From NCBI GenBank assembly GCA_965662345.1, contig CBFIHE010000013.1, forward strand, positions 1-64,000: a stretch of DNA of 64,000 nt, read 5' to 3'. The stretch is from UBA6049 sp965662345 (GTDB lineage: Bacteria > Bacteroidota > Bacteroidia > Flavobacteriales_G > Salibacteraceae). Of this stretch, positions 44,278 through 52,926 are shown one piece after another. Each line of letters starts with the position of its first letter. Position 1 is the first letter of the stretch. The notes below the pieces were generated by a model that saw only the letters and a program-made list of their open reading frames with translations, was not told the DNA's origin and made no database searches. Position numbers and translations under genes: made by a program.

Positions 44278-44298
44278 GTATTGATTTAGGATCAATAC
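44278..44298. repeat. Perfect inverted repeat over the lost start codon of the lamin-tail gene
   Basis: GTATTGAT (44278-44285) and ATCAATAC (44291-44298) flank TTAGG. The left arm contains the codon (ATC on the reverse strand) where the initiator Met of the damaged gene would be expected. The role is unknown; it could be chance or an operator. Confidence 0.35.
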
Positions 44299-44372
44299 CC
44301 TCGTAATAAGCTGTTTGTGATTAAACTAGTGCGATGTATCTATCTATTATAAGATTCTACAATAGAATATGT

Positions 44373-45206
44373 TTAAAGCAAATTCAATCTTTGCATCAAG
44401 TCTTCTTTGTAAGAGCGGCTAAACGGTACATTCCTTGAATTAAGTACTACCTCACCTTCTGAAAGTTGAATACTCTGGATGCACTCCGTATTTACTACAA
44501 AATTCCTGTGAACGCGAATAAACTGTTGTTCTGGAAGCTTTGTTAAAAAATCCTTCAATGCAATTTTGACATGAATTTGGCGATTCTCGATTACGATTGT
44601 GCAGTACTTCTCTTCTACTTCTATGTACTCAATCTTACTCGTTTCAATGCGCTTTAATTTATTACCAATACGAACGAAGAAACTTTGAGGCTTAGATACA
44701 GGCCAAACAGTATTTTGGTTATTGATGTACTGTTGCCTTAAATTACGGATGCTTTGCTCAATAGAAATTCTTAATAAATCTTCTTCAAGAGGCTTATACA
44801 AGCATAAACCCTCACCAGCTGCCTTGACTGCCTCATATCCTTCTACATCTGTTCTAGANNNNNNNNNNNNNNNNNNNNNNNNNNNNNNNNNNNNNNNNNN
44901 NNNNNNNNNNNNNNNNNNNNNNNNNNNNNNNNNNNNNNNNNNNNNNNNNNNNNNNNNNGTTGTGAAGATTACTGGTACATTCTTAAACCCTTTCATCTCT
45001 CTGGCTAACTCTAAGCCATCTTGATTGGCACTCAGGTGTAGGTCCATTAGAACCAAATCTGGTGTTCTTGACTTGAAAGATTCAAATGCTTGTGGCACTT
45101 TTGATACAATATCAGTTAAGCCAAACTTCAAGGAACGAGAAAGCGTTTTTATATTGGCCTGGTGTACACTCTCATCCTCTACTGCCAGTATTTGAAGGTT
45201 TTGCAT
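44373..45206 (-). CDS. LytTR-family response regulator (receiver interrupted by a sequence gap)
   Basis: This protein has an N-terminal receiver (LAVEDESVHQANIKTL, with the phospho-Asp in LVLMDLHLSANQDG) and, after the 100-N gap, the receiver end with the conserved Lys in GLCLYKPLEED. A LytTR DNA-binding domain follows (KIEYIEVEEKYCTIVI, then FIRVHRNFVVNTECIQ). Such regulators control cell-envelope and surface genes. The distance across the gap is about 34 residues longer than receivers need, so the real gap is probably short or absent. No partner kinase gene adjoins it. Confidence 0.85.
   Translation of the reverse strand: MQNLQILAVEDESVHQANIKTLSRSLKFGLTDIVSKVPQAFESFKSRTPDLVLMDLHLSANQDGLELAREMKGFKNVPVIFTXXXXXXXXXXXXXXXXXXXXXXXXXXXXXXXXXXSRTDVEGYEAVKAAGEGLCLYKPLEEDLLRISIEQSIRNLRQQYINNQNTVWPVSKPQSFFVRIGNKLKRIETSKIEYIEVEEKYCTIVIENRQIHVKIALKDFLTKLPEQQFIRVHRNFVVNTECIQSIQLSEGEVVLNSRNVPFSRSYKEDLMQRLNLL
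44859..44958. other. Assembly gap (100 N) in the LytTR gene
   Basis: Exactly 100 N, the usual padding for an unknown gap. The frame happens to continue across it. Receiver geometry suggests few or no bases are truly missing. Confidence 0.95.
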
Positions 45207-45400
45207 GTGTTATAAAATTGGATAGAACTAGTTTAACTGTTAGGTGATGCCAAACTACAAAGATTAAAAGCGAGTTCTTTAGATAAACTATAAATGTTAT
45301 TCGCAACTATGTGTTGAAAACCCTAATTATACGGCAGTCACATAGATGAAATATCCCTATTGCGTATATCATCCCAAACGGCTACTTTCGCCTTCGCTAA

Positions 45401-45477
<77 letters not shown>

Positions 45478-45520
45478 TACAAAAAAGGTTGGGTTTTATT
45501 ACTTGGCCTTTTTTGCTTTA

Positions 45521-45592
45521 GGCCCCGTAGTTCAATGGATAGAATAGAAGTTTCCTAAACTTTAGATCCAAGTTCGATTCTTGGCGGGGCTA
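45521..45592 (+). tRNA. tRNA-Arg (CCT anticodon)
   Basis: 72 nt without encoded CCA. The acceptor is GGCCCCG/CGGGGCT with a terminal G-T pair. The anticodon loop is TTCCTAA on a weak GAAGT/ACTTT stem, and the T-arm CCAAGTTCGATTCTTGG is intact. The 3' end runs straight into a T-rich tract (TATTTTTC), likely its terminator. Confidence 0.95.
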
Positions 45593-45825
45593 TTTTTCTA
45601 CTGACTCGCCCATCAAAAATCAAATATTGAGTTCCTAGGGAGTTTTACTTTAGGTTTTATCAGTAAAAAGTATTGAAACAGCGTCACCGGCATTGTAATC
45701 TCAACTTTATGCTTGAAATATCCGTTATAGTCAAAAAGAAGGTCACGTCCCGGGCTAAAATCATTTTTTCGTAGGGCGTTGTTCCGTATTCTTGCTACGC
45801 ATTCATCAAATGCCAAATTAAGATT

Positions 45826-46845
45826 ATGAGTTTTAAAACATATCAGTTCAACCGTACCGCCCACTCTGACTTTCAGAAAACTCTTCGCAAACGCGTGAAC
45901 AGCTACTTCAAGACAAATAATATTTCTAAGCATGCTAACGCCTCTATGGTTTGGAAAACCATATTCATCTCCGCTTTATATTTTATTCCGTTTAGCTTAT
46001 TGGTGTCAGGACTTGTTACGCACATCGTACCCTACTTCTTACTTTGGATGATCATGGGTTTTGGCGCAGCAGGAATAGGGTTTAGCGTAATGCATGATGC
46101 AAACCACGGTGCCTATTCATCTAATAAATATGTAAACCTATTTTTTGGGAATTTCATGAACATTGTTGGTGCCAACAGCCAAGTATGGAAGCTTCAACAT
46201 AATGTGCTTCACCATACGTTNNNNNNNNNNNNNNNNNNNNNNNNNNNNNNNNNNNNNNNNNNNNNNNNNNNNNNNNNNNNNNNNNNNNNNNNNNNNNNNN
46301 NNNNNNNNNNNNNNNNNNNNATACTCAAAACGCGTAAAGAATTTTTAAATCTACTTGTCTCCGTTAGTCTTTGGAAGGCCATTTACTTTTCTGTTTTCTT
46401 GGTTCTGCCCATGGCCATTGCTCCGTTTAGTTGGTGGGTGACCATTATTGGATTCTTAATTATGCTTTATGTAATAGGGCTAATGATGGCAGTTATTTTT
46501 CAGGCTGCTCATGTAATGCCTGAGACAGCCTTTCCAGAAGGGCCAGAGAATGGTAAGATTGAAAACAACTGGGCTGTTCATCAGCTTATTACTACAACAA
46601 ATTTTGCTCCAAAAAATAAGCTCCTCTCATGGTACATTGGTGGGTTAAACTTTCAAGTAGAACACCACCTCTTTCCAAACATCTGTCATGTGCACTACAA
46701 AGCAATTTCTAAAATTGTACGTGAAACTGCAGAGGAATTCGATTTACCTTACAACAGTATTGATAAGTTTAGAGAAGCTGTAGCAGAGCATGCCAAAATG
46801 CTCTACATGCTAGGTAATGGTCAGATGATTAAACAAGGTCTTTAA
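45826..46845 (+). CDS. Fatty acid desaturase (front-end/acyl-lipid type), interrupted by a gap
   Basis: The protein has the three His boxes of membrane desaturases: HDANHG, HNVLHHT and QVEHHLFP, the last with the Q-V-E-H-H form of front-end and acyl-lipid desaturases. Hydrophobic pairs lie around them. It introduces double bases in membrane lipid acyl chains with a di-iron centre. A gap of 100 N follows HNVLHHT and removes an unknown number of residues; the family usually has about 350-370 residues. An ATG at 45826 starts MSFKTYQFNRT. Little separates it from the next gene (25 nt). Confidence 0.88.
   Translation: MSFKTYQFNRTAHSDFQKTLRKRVNSYFKTNNISKHANASMVWKTIFISALYFIPFSLLVSGLVTHIVPYFLLWMIMGFGAAGIGFSVMHDANHGAYSSNKYVNLFFGNFMNIVGANSQVWKLQHNVLHHTXXXXXXXXXXXXXXXXXXXXXXXXXXXXXXXXXXILKTRKEFLNLLVSVSLWKAIYFSVFLVLPMAIAPFSWWVTIIGFLIMLYVIGLMMAVIFQAAHVMPETAFPEGPENGKIENNWAVHQLITTTNFAPKNKLLSWYIGGLNFQVEHHLFPNICHVHYKAISKIVRETAEEFDLPYNSIDKFREAVAEHAKMLYMLGNGQMIKQGL
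46221..46320. other. Assembly gap (100 N) in the desaturase gene
   Basis: Exactly 100 N. It follows directly the second His box (HNVLHHT), where the family normally has about 60 residues before the next recognised segment, so bases are probably missing here. Confidence 0.95.
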
Positions 46846-46870
46846 TACCTGCTCTTAATCCATTCAAGTT

Positions 46871-48853
46871 ATGATAAAGAAAGTTTCTCTCCTTCTTCTA
46901 GTCGCATTTTATGTTGTTACGGCACAAAGCCAAACCAATGTGAGCAATGCCCTGCATTTTGATGGTTCGAACGACCAAGTTCAAACTACCTTTCCTGGAG
47001 TGTTTGGAACAACAAATAGAACGTTTGAAGCATGGATAAAGACAGATATAGGTGCGCCAAGCAATATGTGTATACTTGATTACGGGCAGAATGCTGGTGG
47101 CTCACGAAACACGTTTAAAACCACCACGAGTGGTAGGATTCAGTTTATTTCAGGTGGTACAAACGCTAATATCACTTCCAATAGCAGTGTTCTTCCATCA
47201 AATCAATGGACACATGTAGCCTTTGTATTAGATAATGGTACGGGTTACTTTTTTGTAAACGGAACTCCTGCTGGTTCAGGAAACCTTTCTACTGTGAATA
47301 CGCCAACAACGGGTACAGATTTGCGCATAGGCCAGCGAGTTCCTGGAGGAAGCATAAGGTTTGAAGGGATCATTGATGAAGTTAGAATTTGGAATGTGGC
47401 ACGCACTCAGGCTCAACTTCAAAACACCATGAACATGCGCTTGTGCGCTCCAGTTGCAAACCTTGTGGCTTACTACACCTTTGACCAAGGAGTGGCTGGT
47501 GGAACCAACAGCTTGGTAGATACCTTATATGATTACTCTGGTAGTTTAAACCATGGTACCCTAAGTGGCTTTTCCCAATCTGGAAATGTTTCCAATTTTG
47601 TTGTAGGTGCATCAACAGCAGGTGGAGTATCAAATAGCCTGCAACCTGCTAGTGCATGTACAAGCTTTACTTGGACTGTAAATAACCAAACGTATACCCA
47701 ATCGGGTAATTACAAAGACACCATTTTAACCGTAAATCAGTGTGATTCAATTATAACGTTGCAATTAGACATAACTGGTAATGATACCATTGTGCAAACC
47801 ACATCATCATGCCAGTCATATACATGGCCAGTTAATGGGCAAACCTACACGCAAAGTGGTCAATATTCTGTCTCTTTTCAGTCTACGCTCGGGTGCGATT
47901 CAACCCATATTCTTAACCTTTCTGTAAATCCGAATGTTTCGTTCTCTTTTTCTGACACTGCTTGTGATTTTTACAATTGGAGGGGATCTGTGTATACCCA
48001 AACTGGAGCCTATTCAGACACACTAACCACACCATTAGGGTGTGATTCAGTAGTTACCTTGAATCTTGTAATTAACAACTCTATTAGCAATACAGAGTCA
48101 GACTCAGCATGTGAGTCTTACACATGGGTGCTTAATGGCCAAACGTGCACTCAAACGGGAACATATACAGAAACAGGAACAACACCAGAAGGGTGTTTAA
48201 TAACCAATACACTCAATCTTACAATTTATAACGGTAGCACAGAAACCTTCACAGAATCTAGTTGTGATTCTTACTATTGGAGCGTAACCGATTCTGTGTA
48301 CACTGAAACTGGCTTGTATTCATCTCTGTTTATTGATGCAAACGGGTGCGATTCTATAATTGAACTAGACCTTACCGTGAATTCAGTAGATACTTCTGTT
48401 TCTATTGTACTAGATACGCTTGTTGCTTCGCAAAATAGTGCTTCATACCAATGGTTAAAATGTACCAATGGCTTACTTCCTGTAGCGGGTGCAACTAACC
48501 AATCTTTCTCTCCACCTTCATCTGGCAGTTATGCCGTTGAAGTGAACCAGGCATCTTGTGTAGATACTTCGAGCTGTGTAGACATCGTGCTTACTGGAAT
48601 TAGTAATGAAATCACCTCAATGGCAGAGCTTTCATTTGTGCCCAACCCCAATAAGGGGGAGCTTACCCTGATTAGCAAAAGTAGCGATGCCATATCGCAA
48701 GTGAGTTTGTTAGATTTATCTGGTAGAGTAATCGTTTCGTGGGCAAATGTATCTAGTAATCAAAAGTTACGCTTTGATGTACCAACAGGTATGTATTTAC
48801 TCAAATACACGTATCATGGTCAATTTGGCACTAAATTGATTTCAGTAGAATAA
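46871..48853 (+). CDS. Secreted T9SS protein with LamG domain and five short repeats
   Basis: This 660-residue protein has a signal peptide (ends TAQSQ). Residues about 25-210 form a LamG/concanavalin-type lectin domain (ALHFDGSNDQVQTTFPG, then GIIDEVRIWNVARTQ). About 265-500 hold five repeats of roughly 43 residues with the pattern C-x-S-Y-x-W...YTx[ST]Gx-Y...GCDS..L.L, for example CQSYTWPVNGQTYTQSGQYS. The end is a T9SS type A sorting domain (SFVPNPNKGELTLIS, then GMYLLKYTYHG). It is a surface protein that may bind glycans. It starts 25 nt after the desaturase. Confidence 0.85.
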   Translation: MIKKVSLLLLVAFYVVTAQSQTNVSNALHFDGSNDQVQTTFPGVFGTTNRTFEAWIKTDIGAPSNMCILDYGQNAGGSRNTFKTTTSGRIQFISGGTNANITSNSSVLPSNQWTHVAFVLDNGTGYFFVNGTPAGSGNLSTVNTPTTGTDLRIGQRVPGGSIRFEGIIDEVRIWNVARTQAQLQNTMNMRLCAPVANLVAYYTFDQGVAGGTNSLVDTLYDYSGSLNHGTLSGFSQSGNVSNFVVGASTAGGVSNSLQPASACTSFTWTVNNQTYTQSGNYKDTILTVNQCDSIITLQLDITGNDTIVQTTSSCQSYTWPVNGQTYTQSGQYSVSFQSTLGCDSTHILNLSVNPNVSFSFSDTACDFYNWRGSVYTQTGAYSDTLTTPLGCDSVVTLNLVINNSISNTESDSACESYTWVLNGQTCTQTGTYTETGTTPEGCLITNTLNLTIYNGSTETFTESSCDSYYWSVTDSVYTETGLYSSLFIDANGCDSIIELDLTVNSVDTSVSIVLDTLVASQNSASYQWLKCTNGLLPVAGATNQSFSPPSSGSYAVEVNQASCVDTSSCVDIVLTGISNEITSMAELSFVPNPNKGELTLISKSSDAISQVSLLDLSGRVIVSWANVSSNQKLRFDVPTGMYLLKYTYHGQFGTKLISVE

Positions 48854-48921
48854 GCATATCTATAACAAGTAATAGACTAATTCGTTAGTTTGAGATGCGA
48901 GAATTACAATCGCATTTCAAA

Positions 48922-51900
48922 ATGAGTACGAATTCAACAATTTGGGTCCCGTTCTTTTTAACTCTGCTATTCTTTCTTGCAGAGTTAAGCTTGAACGCAC
49001 AAACTATTCGTACGATTCCCGTAACCAACGATACAGTGCGCTTAGATTCCAATTCTCTGGTACCTGGCACTTTTAAGATCAATGGTTTAGACACTTCTAC
49101 TTATGAAATTGATGAAGTAAATGCTTTACTCATTTGGAAAAAGAAACCACAAATAGATAGTGTTTCTGTTCACTACTCAGTATTGCCCTTTAATTTAAGG
49201 AAGCGCTACTTTAACAAAGACCTTAACGATTACAAAAGAACCAAAACGGGCGCGAAAAACCCATTTAAATACCAAGCTGCTGCAGTAAATGAAAACCCTG
49301 GGTTCTCGCAACTAGACAAACAAGGTTCTGTATCAAGAGGAATTAATTTTGGGAACAATCAAAACCTTGGTGTAAATTCTAATCTCAACCTGCAACTCTC
49401 TGGAAAACTCACCGAAGAGATTACACTCATGGCGGCTATTTCTGACGAGAATATTCCCATTCAACCCGATGGCAATACTCAGCAACTCCAAGATTTCGAT
49501 CAGGTTTACATAAAGCTATCCTCAAAACGAACAGAGTTAACGGCAGGAGATTTTCAAACACAATCAAAAAAATCGTTCTTTCTTAAATACAACAAGCGCT
49601 TACGCGGAGGAGCATTTAAGACAGGGTTTGATCTGGCAAAAGGTAAAGCCCACAATCAAGTAGGTTTAGGAGCCGCTCTTTCACGCGGAAAATTTTCAAG
49701 AAACATCCTTCAAGGTGCAGAAGGTAACCAAGGTCCATACAGATTAACTGGAGCAGAAAATGAAAGCTTCATCATTATTCTTTCTGGAACAGAACGTGTA
49801 TTCATAGATGGTAAGGAGCTAACCCGGGGGCAAGAATATGACTACATCATAGATTACAACAGGGCAGAAATAACATTTACGGCAAAACAGCCCATCACCA
49901 AAGACAAACGAATAATTGTTGAGTTTCAATACTCAGGGCAAGCGTACAGTCGGTCTCTACTAACTTTCAATAACTCATTTAGCACCAAAAAGCTAAACCT
50001 CAATCTCAATATTTATGCAGAGCAGGATGCTAAAAACCAGTCTTTGCAGCAAGACCTAACCGATGAGGATAGAGAGATTCTAATAAATGCAGGTGATGAT
50101 GCAAACGCTACGTTATCACCTGGCTATAAACTCACAGGCTTTGAAGATGATCGTGTACGTTATAAACTAATCACCGATACGAGTTCAACTGGCGATATTG
50201 ATAGCATTTTTGTGTATTCCACGAATCCAGACAGTGCACTCTATGAGGTAAGATTTACAGATTTAGGTAATGGAAACGGAAACTACGTTCCCCTTCAATC
50301 ATCTGCCAATGGAACCGTTTACCGCTATATGGCTCCTTTAGCGGGTATTCCACAAGGTAGTTTTGAACCTGTGGTGGTACTTGTAACACCTAAATTAAGG
50401 CAAATGATTAGCCTTGACGGATCTTACAAAACCGGTACACACAGTATACTCTCTTTTGAAGGAGCACTTAGTAGAAATGATCTAAACACCTTCTCAGAGA
50501 GTAATGATCAAGACAATTACGGAACAGCCGTGTTTGTGCAATACGATGCCAAAGCTTATTTGAAAAAAGACACCTCAAATTGGGCCTTAACTACCATGAT
50601 TAGGCACGAGCAGGTTGATAAGAACTTTAGAGAAATAGAATTCTTTCGCTCAGCAGAATTTGATCGCGATTGGAACCTTAGAGATGTAGAGCTCAATTCA
50701 GACGTTTATCTCCCCGCTGCTAGCTTAGGAATCTATAAAAGCAGTATCGGCTCTGCCGCATATGAGTTGCAAACCTATCTAGCAGGAAGCGAATACGAAG
50801 GAATTAAGCATGCTGCGGTAATTGATATGGAAAAACAAGGCTTTTCTTTGAACTACAACGGAAGTCTTACTTCAACCCAAGGAACGTTATTCTCCTCTGA
50901 ATTCAACAGACACAAAACCTTGTTCTCAAAGTCATTCAAAAAGTTCAAAATTGGCTATCGCGATGACCTAGAGCATAACGAGCAGCGAAATCCTCAAAGT
51001 GACTCACTGCTGCCAAGCGGATACAAATTCTGGGAGTGGGAAGCCTTTGTCTCTAGCGTTGACACTGCAAAAAACACCTATAAGTTAAGCTATACAGAAC
51101 GTTCTGATTTTGGTACGTTGAACAATGAATTTAGGCAAAGTACTTTTGGCAAAAGCTACGGGGCTGAGTTTGGTCTCAATAAAAACCCAAATGCGCGTAT
51201 AAAGGCTAAAACAACCTACCGCATTCTAGAAGTTAGAAGCAATGAACTCTATGCAGATGATCCCGAAGAAAACCTAATCTCTAGACTGGAATACACTTTT
51301 CGGTTGTTCAAAGGAGGTATTACCACCTCTGGTTTCTATGAGATAGGATCTGGACTAGAAGAAAGAAGAGACTTTGTATACGTAGAAGTTTCTCCTGGCC
51401 AAGGGGTTTATACATGGACAGATTATAATGAGAATGGCATAAAAGAACAAGATGAGTTTGATATTGCCCTATTCCCAGATCAAGCTAACTATGTAAGGGT
51501 ATCGGTTCAAACAAACGACTTTATAAAAACCTTTACCAACCAATACAACCAGATGTTATTCATTAGGCCTTCGCTGTTCTTAAGAAAGAGCACGAAACTG
51601 AATAACTTCATCAATAAATTCAGCAACCAAGTAGCATATCGGATAGAACGAAAAACGAACCGAGAAGAGGAATTAAACCGGTTTAACCCCTTCTACAACC
51701 CACCAGACGATAGCACAATTATAAGTGCGAATTCCTCTTTTAGAAATACCCTTTACTTTAATCGAGTAAATAGAAAGTATGGTGGAGAATACACCTACAC
51801 CTCAACTGCCGTTAAAACCATTCAGACAGAAGGGTTAGACGGAAGTAATCGATTTAAACACGAGGTTGACCTCCGCTTTAACTTTAACAAGGAGTTACAG

Positions 51901-52374
51901 CTTAACCTTATAGCGGGTATTGGTGAGAAGGGATCTACTAGCTCCTTTTTTGAGGATAGAAATTATAGACTTTCTCAAGAAGAGTATGGTCCAAAACTCA
52001 CCTATCAGCCAGGGCCAGGATTCAACCTCATTGGCTCCTACACAGGTAAAACACAAGTGAATATAGCGCCTGAAGGTGGCGAAACTGCAGAAGAACATAA
52101 TGCAGGCTTGGAGATCAGGTGGAATCAGCCTGGAAAAGGAAGCTTAACTGGAAAGTTAAACTATGTTGTTATCGCTTTTGAGGGAGATGTACTCAGCCCA
52201 ATAGCTTATGACATGCTCCAAGGATTATTACCTGGCCAAAACGGAACTTGGGAAATAAGCTACAGACGAACATTAGGCAAAAACCTTCAGCTCAATCTAA
52301 CATACAACGGCAGAAAGTCTGAAAATACTCCAACCGTGCATACCGGTGGCATTCAGGTACGAGCGTTCTTTTAG
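48922..52374 (+). CDS. Giant outer-membrane protein of unknown function
   Basis: About 1150 residues. The ATG at 48922 gives a good signal peptide (MSTNSTIWVPFFLTLLFFLAELSLNAQ); an ATG nine codons upstream at 48895 is also possible. Residues 30-340 include an Ig-like plug region (ESFIIILSGTERVFIDGKELTRGQEYDY). The rest is a long run of alternating polar/aromatic strands resembling a large beta-barrel, ending at residue Phe. No known family or catalytic motif was recognised, though it has features in common with SprA-type T9SS translocon proteins, which are much longer. It is convergent with the biotin-carrier gene and both stops touch. Confidence 0.6.
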   Translation: MSTNSTIWVPFFLTLLFFLAELSLNAQTIRTIPVTNDTVRLDSNSLVPGTFKINGLDTSTYEIDEVNALLIWKKKPQIDSVSVHYSVLPFNLRKRYFNKDLNDYKRTKTGAKNPFKYQAAAVNENPGFSQLDKQGSVSRGINFGNNQNLGVNSNLNLQLSGKLTEEITLMAAISDENIPIQPDGNTQQLQDFDQVYIKLSSKRTELTAGDFQTQSKKSFFLKYNKRLRGGAFKTGFDLAKGKAHNQVGLGAALSRGKFSRNILQGAEGNQGPYRLTGAENESFIIILSGTERVFIDGKELTRGQEYDYIIDYNRAEITFTAKQPITKDKRIIVEFQYSGQAYSRSLLTFNNSFSTKKLNLNLNIYAEQDAKNQSLQQDLTDEDREILINAGDDANATLSPGYKLTGFEDDRVRYKLITDTSSTGDIDSIFVYSTNPDSALYEVRFTDLGNGNGNYVPLQSSANGTVYRYMAPLAGIPQGSFEPVVVLVTPKLRQMISLDGSYKTGTHSILSFEGALSRNDLNTFSESNDQDNYGTAVFVQYDAKAYLKKDTSNWALTTMIRHEQVDKNFREIEFFRSAEFDRDWNLRDVELNSDVYLPAASLGIYKSSIGSAAYELQTYLAGSEYEGIKHAAVIDMEKQGFSLNYNGSLTSTQGTLFSSEFNRHKTLFSKSFKKFKIGYRDDLEHNEQRNPQSDSLLPSGYKFWEWEAFVSSVDTAKNTYKLSYTERSDFGTLNNEFRQSTFGKSYGAEFGLNKNPNARIKAKTTYRILEVRSNELYADDPEENLISRLEYTFRLFKGGITTSGFYEIGSGLEERRDFVYVEVSPGQGVYTWTDYNENGIKEQDEFDIALFPDQANYVRVSVQTNDFIKTFTNQYNQMLFIRPSLFLRKSTKLNNFINKFSNQVAYRIERKTNREEELNRFNPFYNPPDDSTIISANSSFRNTLYFNRVNRKYGGEYTYTSTAVKTIQTEGLDGSNRFKHEVDLRFNFNKELQLNLIAGIGEKGSTSSFFEDRNYRLSQEEYGPKLTYQPGPGFNLIGSYTGKTQVNIAPEGGETAEEHNAGLEIRWNQPGKGSLTGKLNYVVIAFEGDVLSPIAYDMLQGLLPGQNGTWEISYRRTLGKNLQLNLTYNGRKSENTPTVHTGGIQVRAFF

Positions 52375-52881
52375 TTATTCAAAGGTAAGTAGAACGGCAT
52401 TTTTTTCTACGGCTGCACCTTGCTCTGCCTTTATTGCTTTCACCTTACCTTCTGCAGGAGACTTGATGATATTTTCCATTTTCATGGCCTCCAATACAAA
52501 AAGTGCATCGCCTTTAGCCACTTCATCACCTGGTTGTACGCGTATGTCTAATACCAACCCTGGCATTGGTGCTTTTACATCTGTAACTTTCTTAACTGTC
52601 ATTCCAGCTAAGCCCATTTTCTCTAAAAGCAAGTCAAACTTATCTTTAAGAACTACCTCATGTTTTAAGCCATTCACACGCACTAGAAGTGTTTTATCTT
52701 CCCAATCTGCCTTAACAAGTTGCACGTGATGTTCTTTACCATTGCGCTCTACAACAAAAGAATCAGGATAAATCTCTTCCTTCTTTAAGCTAAAAGCTTC
52801 ACCGTTTAGGGTTCCTTCTGTGCCTGCAGGAGAAGTAAATTCCAAGTCAAATGCTTGGTTTTGAGAGGTTACTTTAATCAT
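52375..52881 (-). CDS. Biotin carboxyl carrier-type protein
   Basis: This 168-residue protein starts at ATG 52881. A longer frame to 52941 would cross the divergent promoter and the start of the aminopeptidase gene. The C-terminal domain has VKAPMPGLVLDIRV and the biotinylation motif EAMKMEN, with the modified Lys. The N-terminal part (residues 1-75) fits the biotin-carrier subunits of propionyl- or acetyl-CoA carboxylase. No carboxylase gene is adjacent. Its stop touches the stop of the giant outer-membrane protein with no gap. Confidence 0.88.
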   Translation of the reverse strand: MIKVTSQNQAFDLEFTSPAGTEGTLNGEAFSLKKEEIYPDSFVVERNGKEHHVQLVKADWEDKTLLVRVNGLKHEVVLKDKFDLLLEKMGLAGMTVKKVTDVKAPMPGLVLDIRVQPGDEVAKGDALFVLEAMKMENIIKSPAEGKVKAIKAEQGAAVEKNAVLLTFE

Positions 52882-52885
52882 AAAA

Positions 52886-52899
52886 CAAATATAGCTTTG
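52886..52899. promoter_or_regulatory. Overlapping head-to-head -7 boxes of the biotin-carrier and aminopeptidase genes
   Basis: CAAATATAGCTTTG contains TATATTTG on the reverse strand (52893-52886) and TAGCTTTG on the forward strand (52892-52899). Both match TAnnTTTG and share the central TA. The reverse box ends only 5 nt before the ATG at 52881, so that message would be nearly leaderless. Only one polymerase could bind at a time. Confidence 0.55.
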
Positions 52900-52926
52900 T
52901 CGCCTCAATGCGTTAAAGCGATTTAC

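Larger units (their letters stand above)
40892..44285 (-). pseudogene. Damaged T9SS protein with fibronectin-like and lamin-tail domains
   Basis: On the reverse strand one protein can be read from 44285 to 40892: a signal-like NTFFSLLLLVFAANSQ, a beta-sandwich, two fibronectin-like repeats, a lamin-tail domain (GDFIISEVTDGNTG) and a T9SS type A sorting domain. The gene is broken. The expected start codon is ATC with TAA just upstream. TGA replaces an expected Trp at 43956-43958 and 43749-43751, TAA an expected Gln at 43365-43367, and one surplus A near 42543 shifts the frame. With corrections it would be about 1130 residues. Whether this is a pseudogene or a sequencing problem is undecided. 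Confidence 0.75.

Noticed and set aside
45613..45933. Reverse-strand ORF of 106 residues between tRNA-Arg and the desaturase
   Set aside because: It overlaps the desaturase start and shows no family features.
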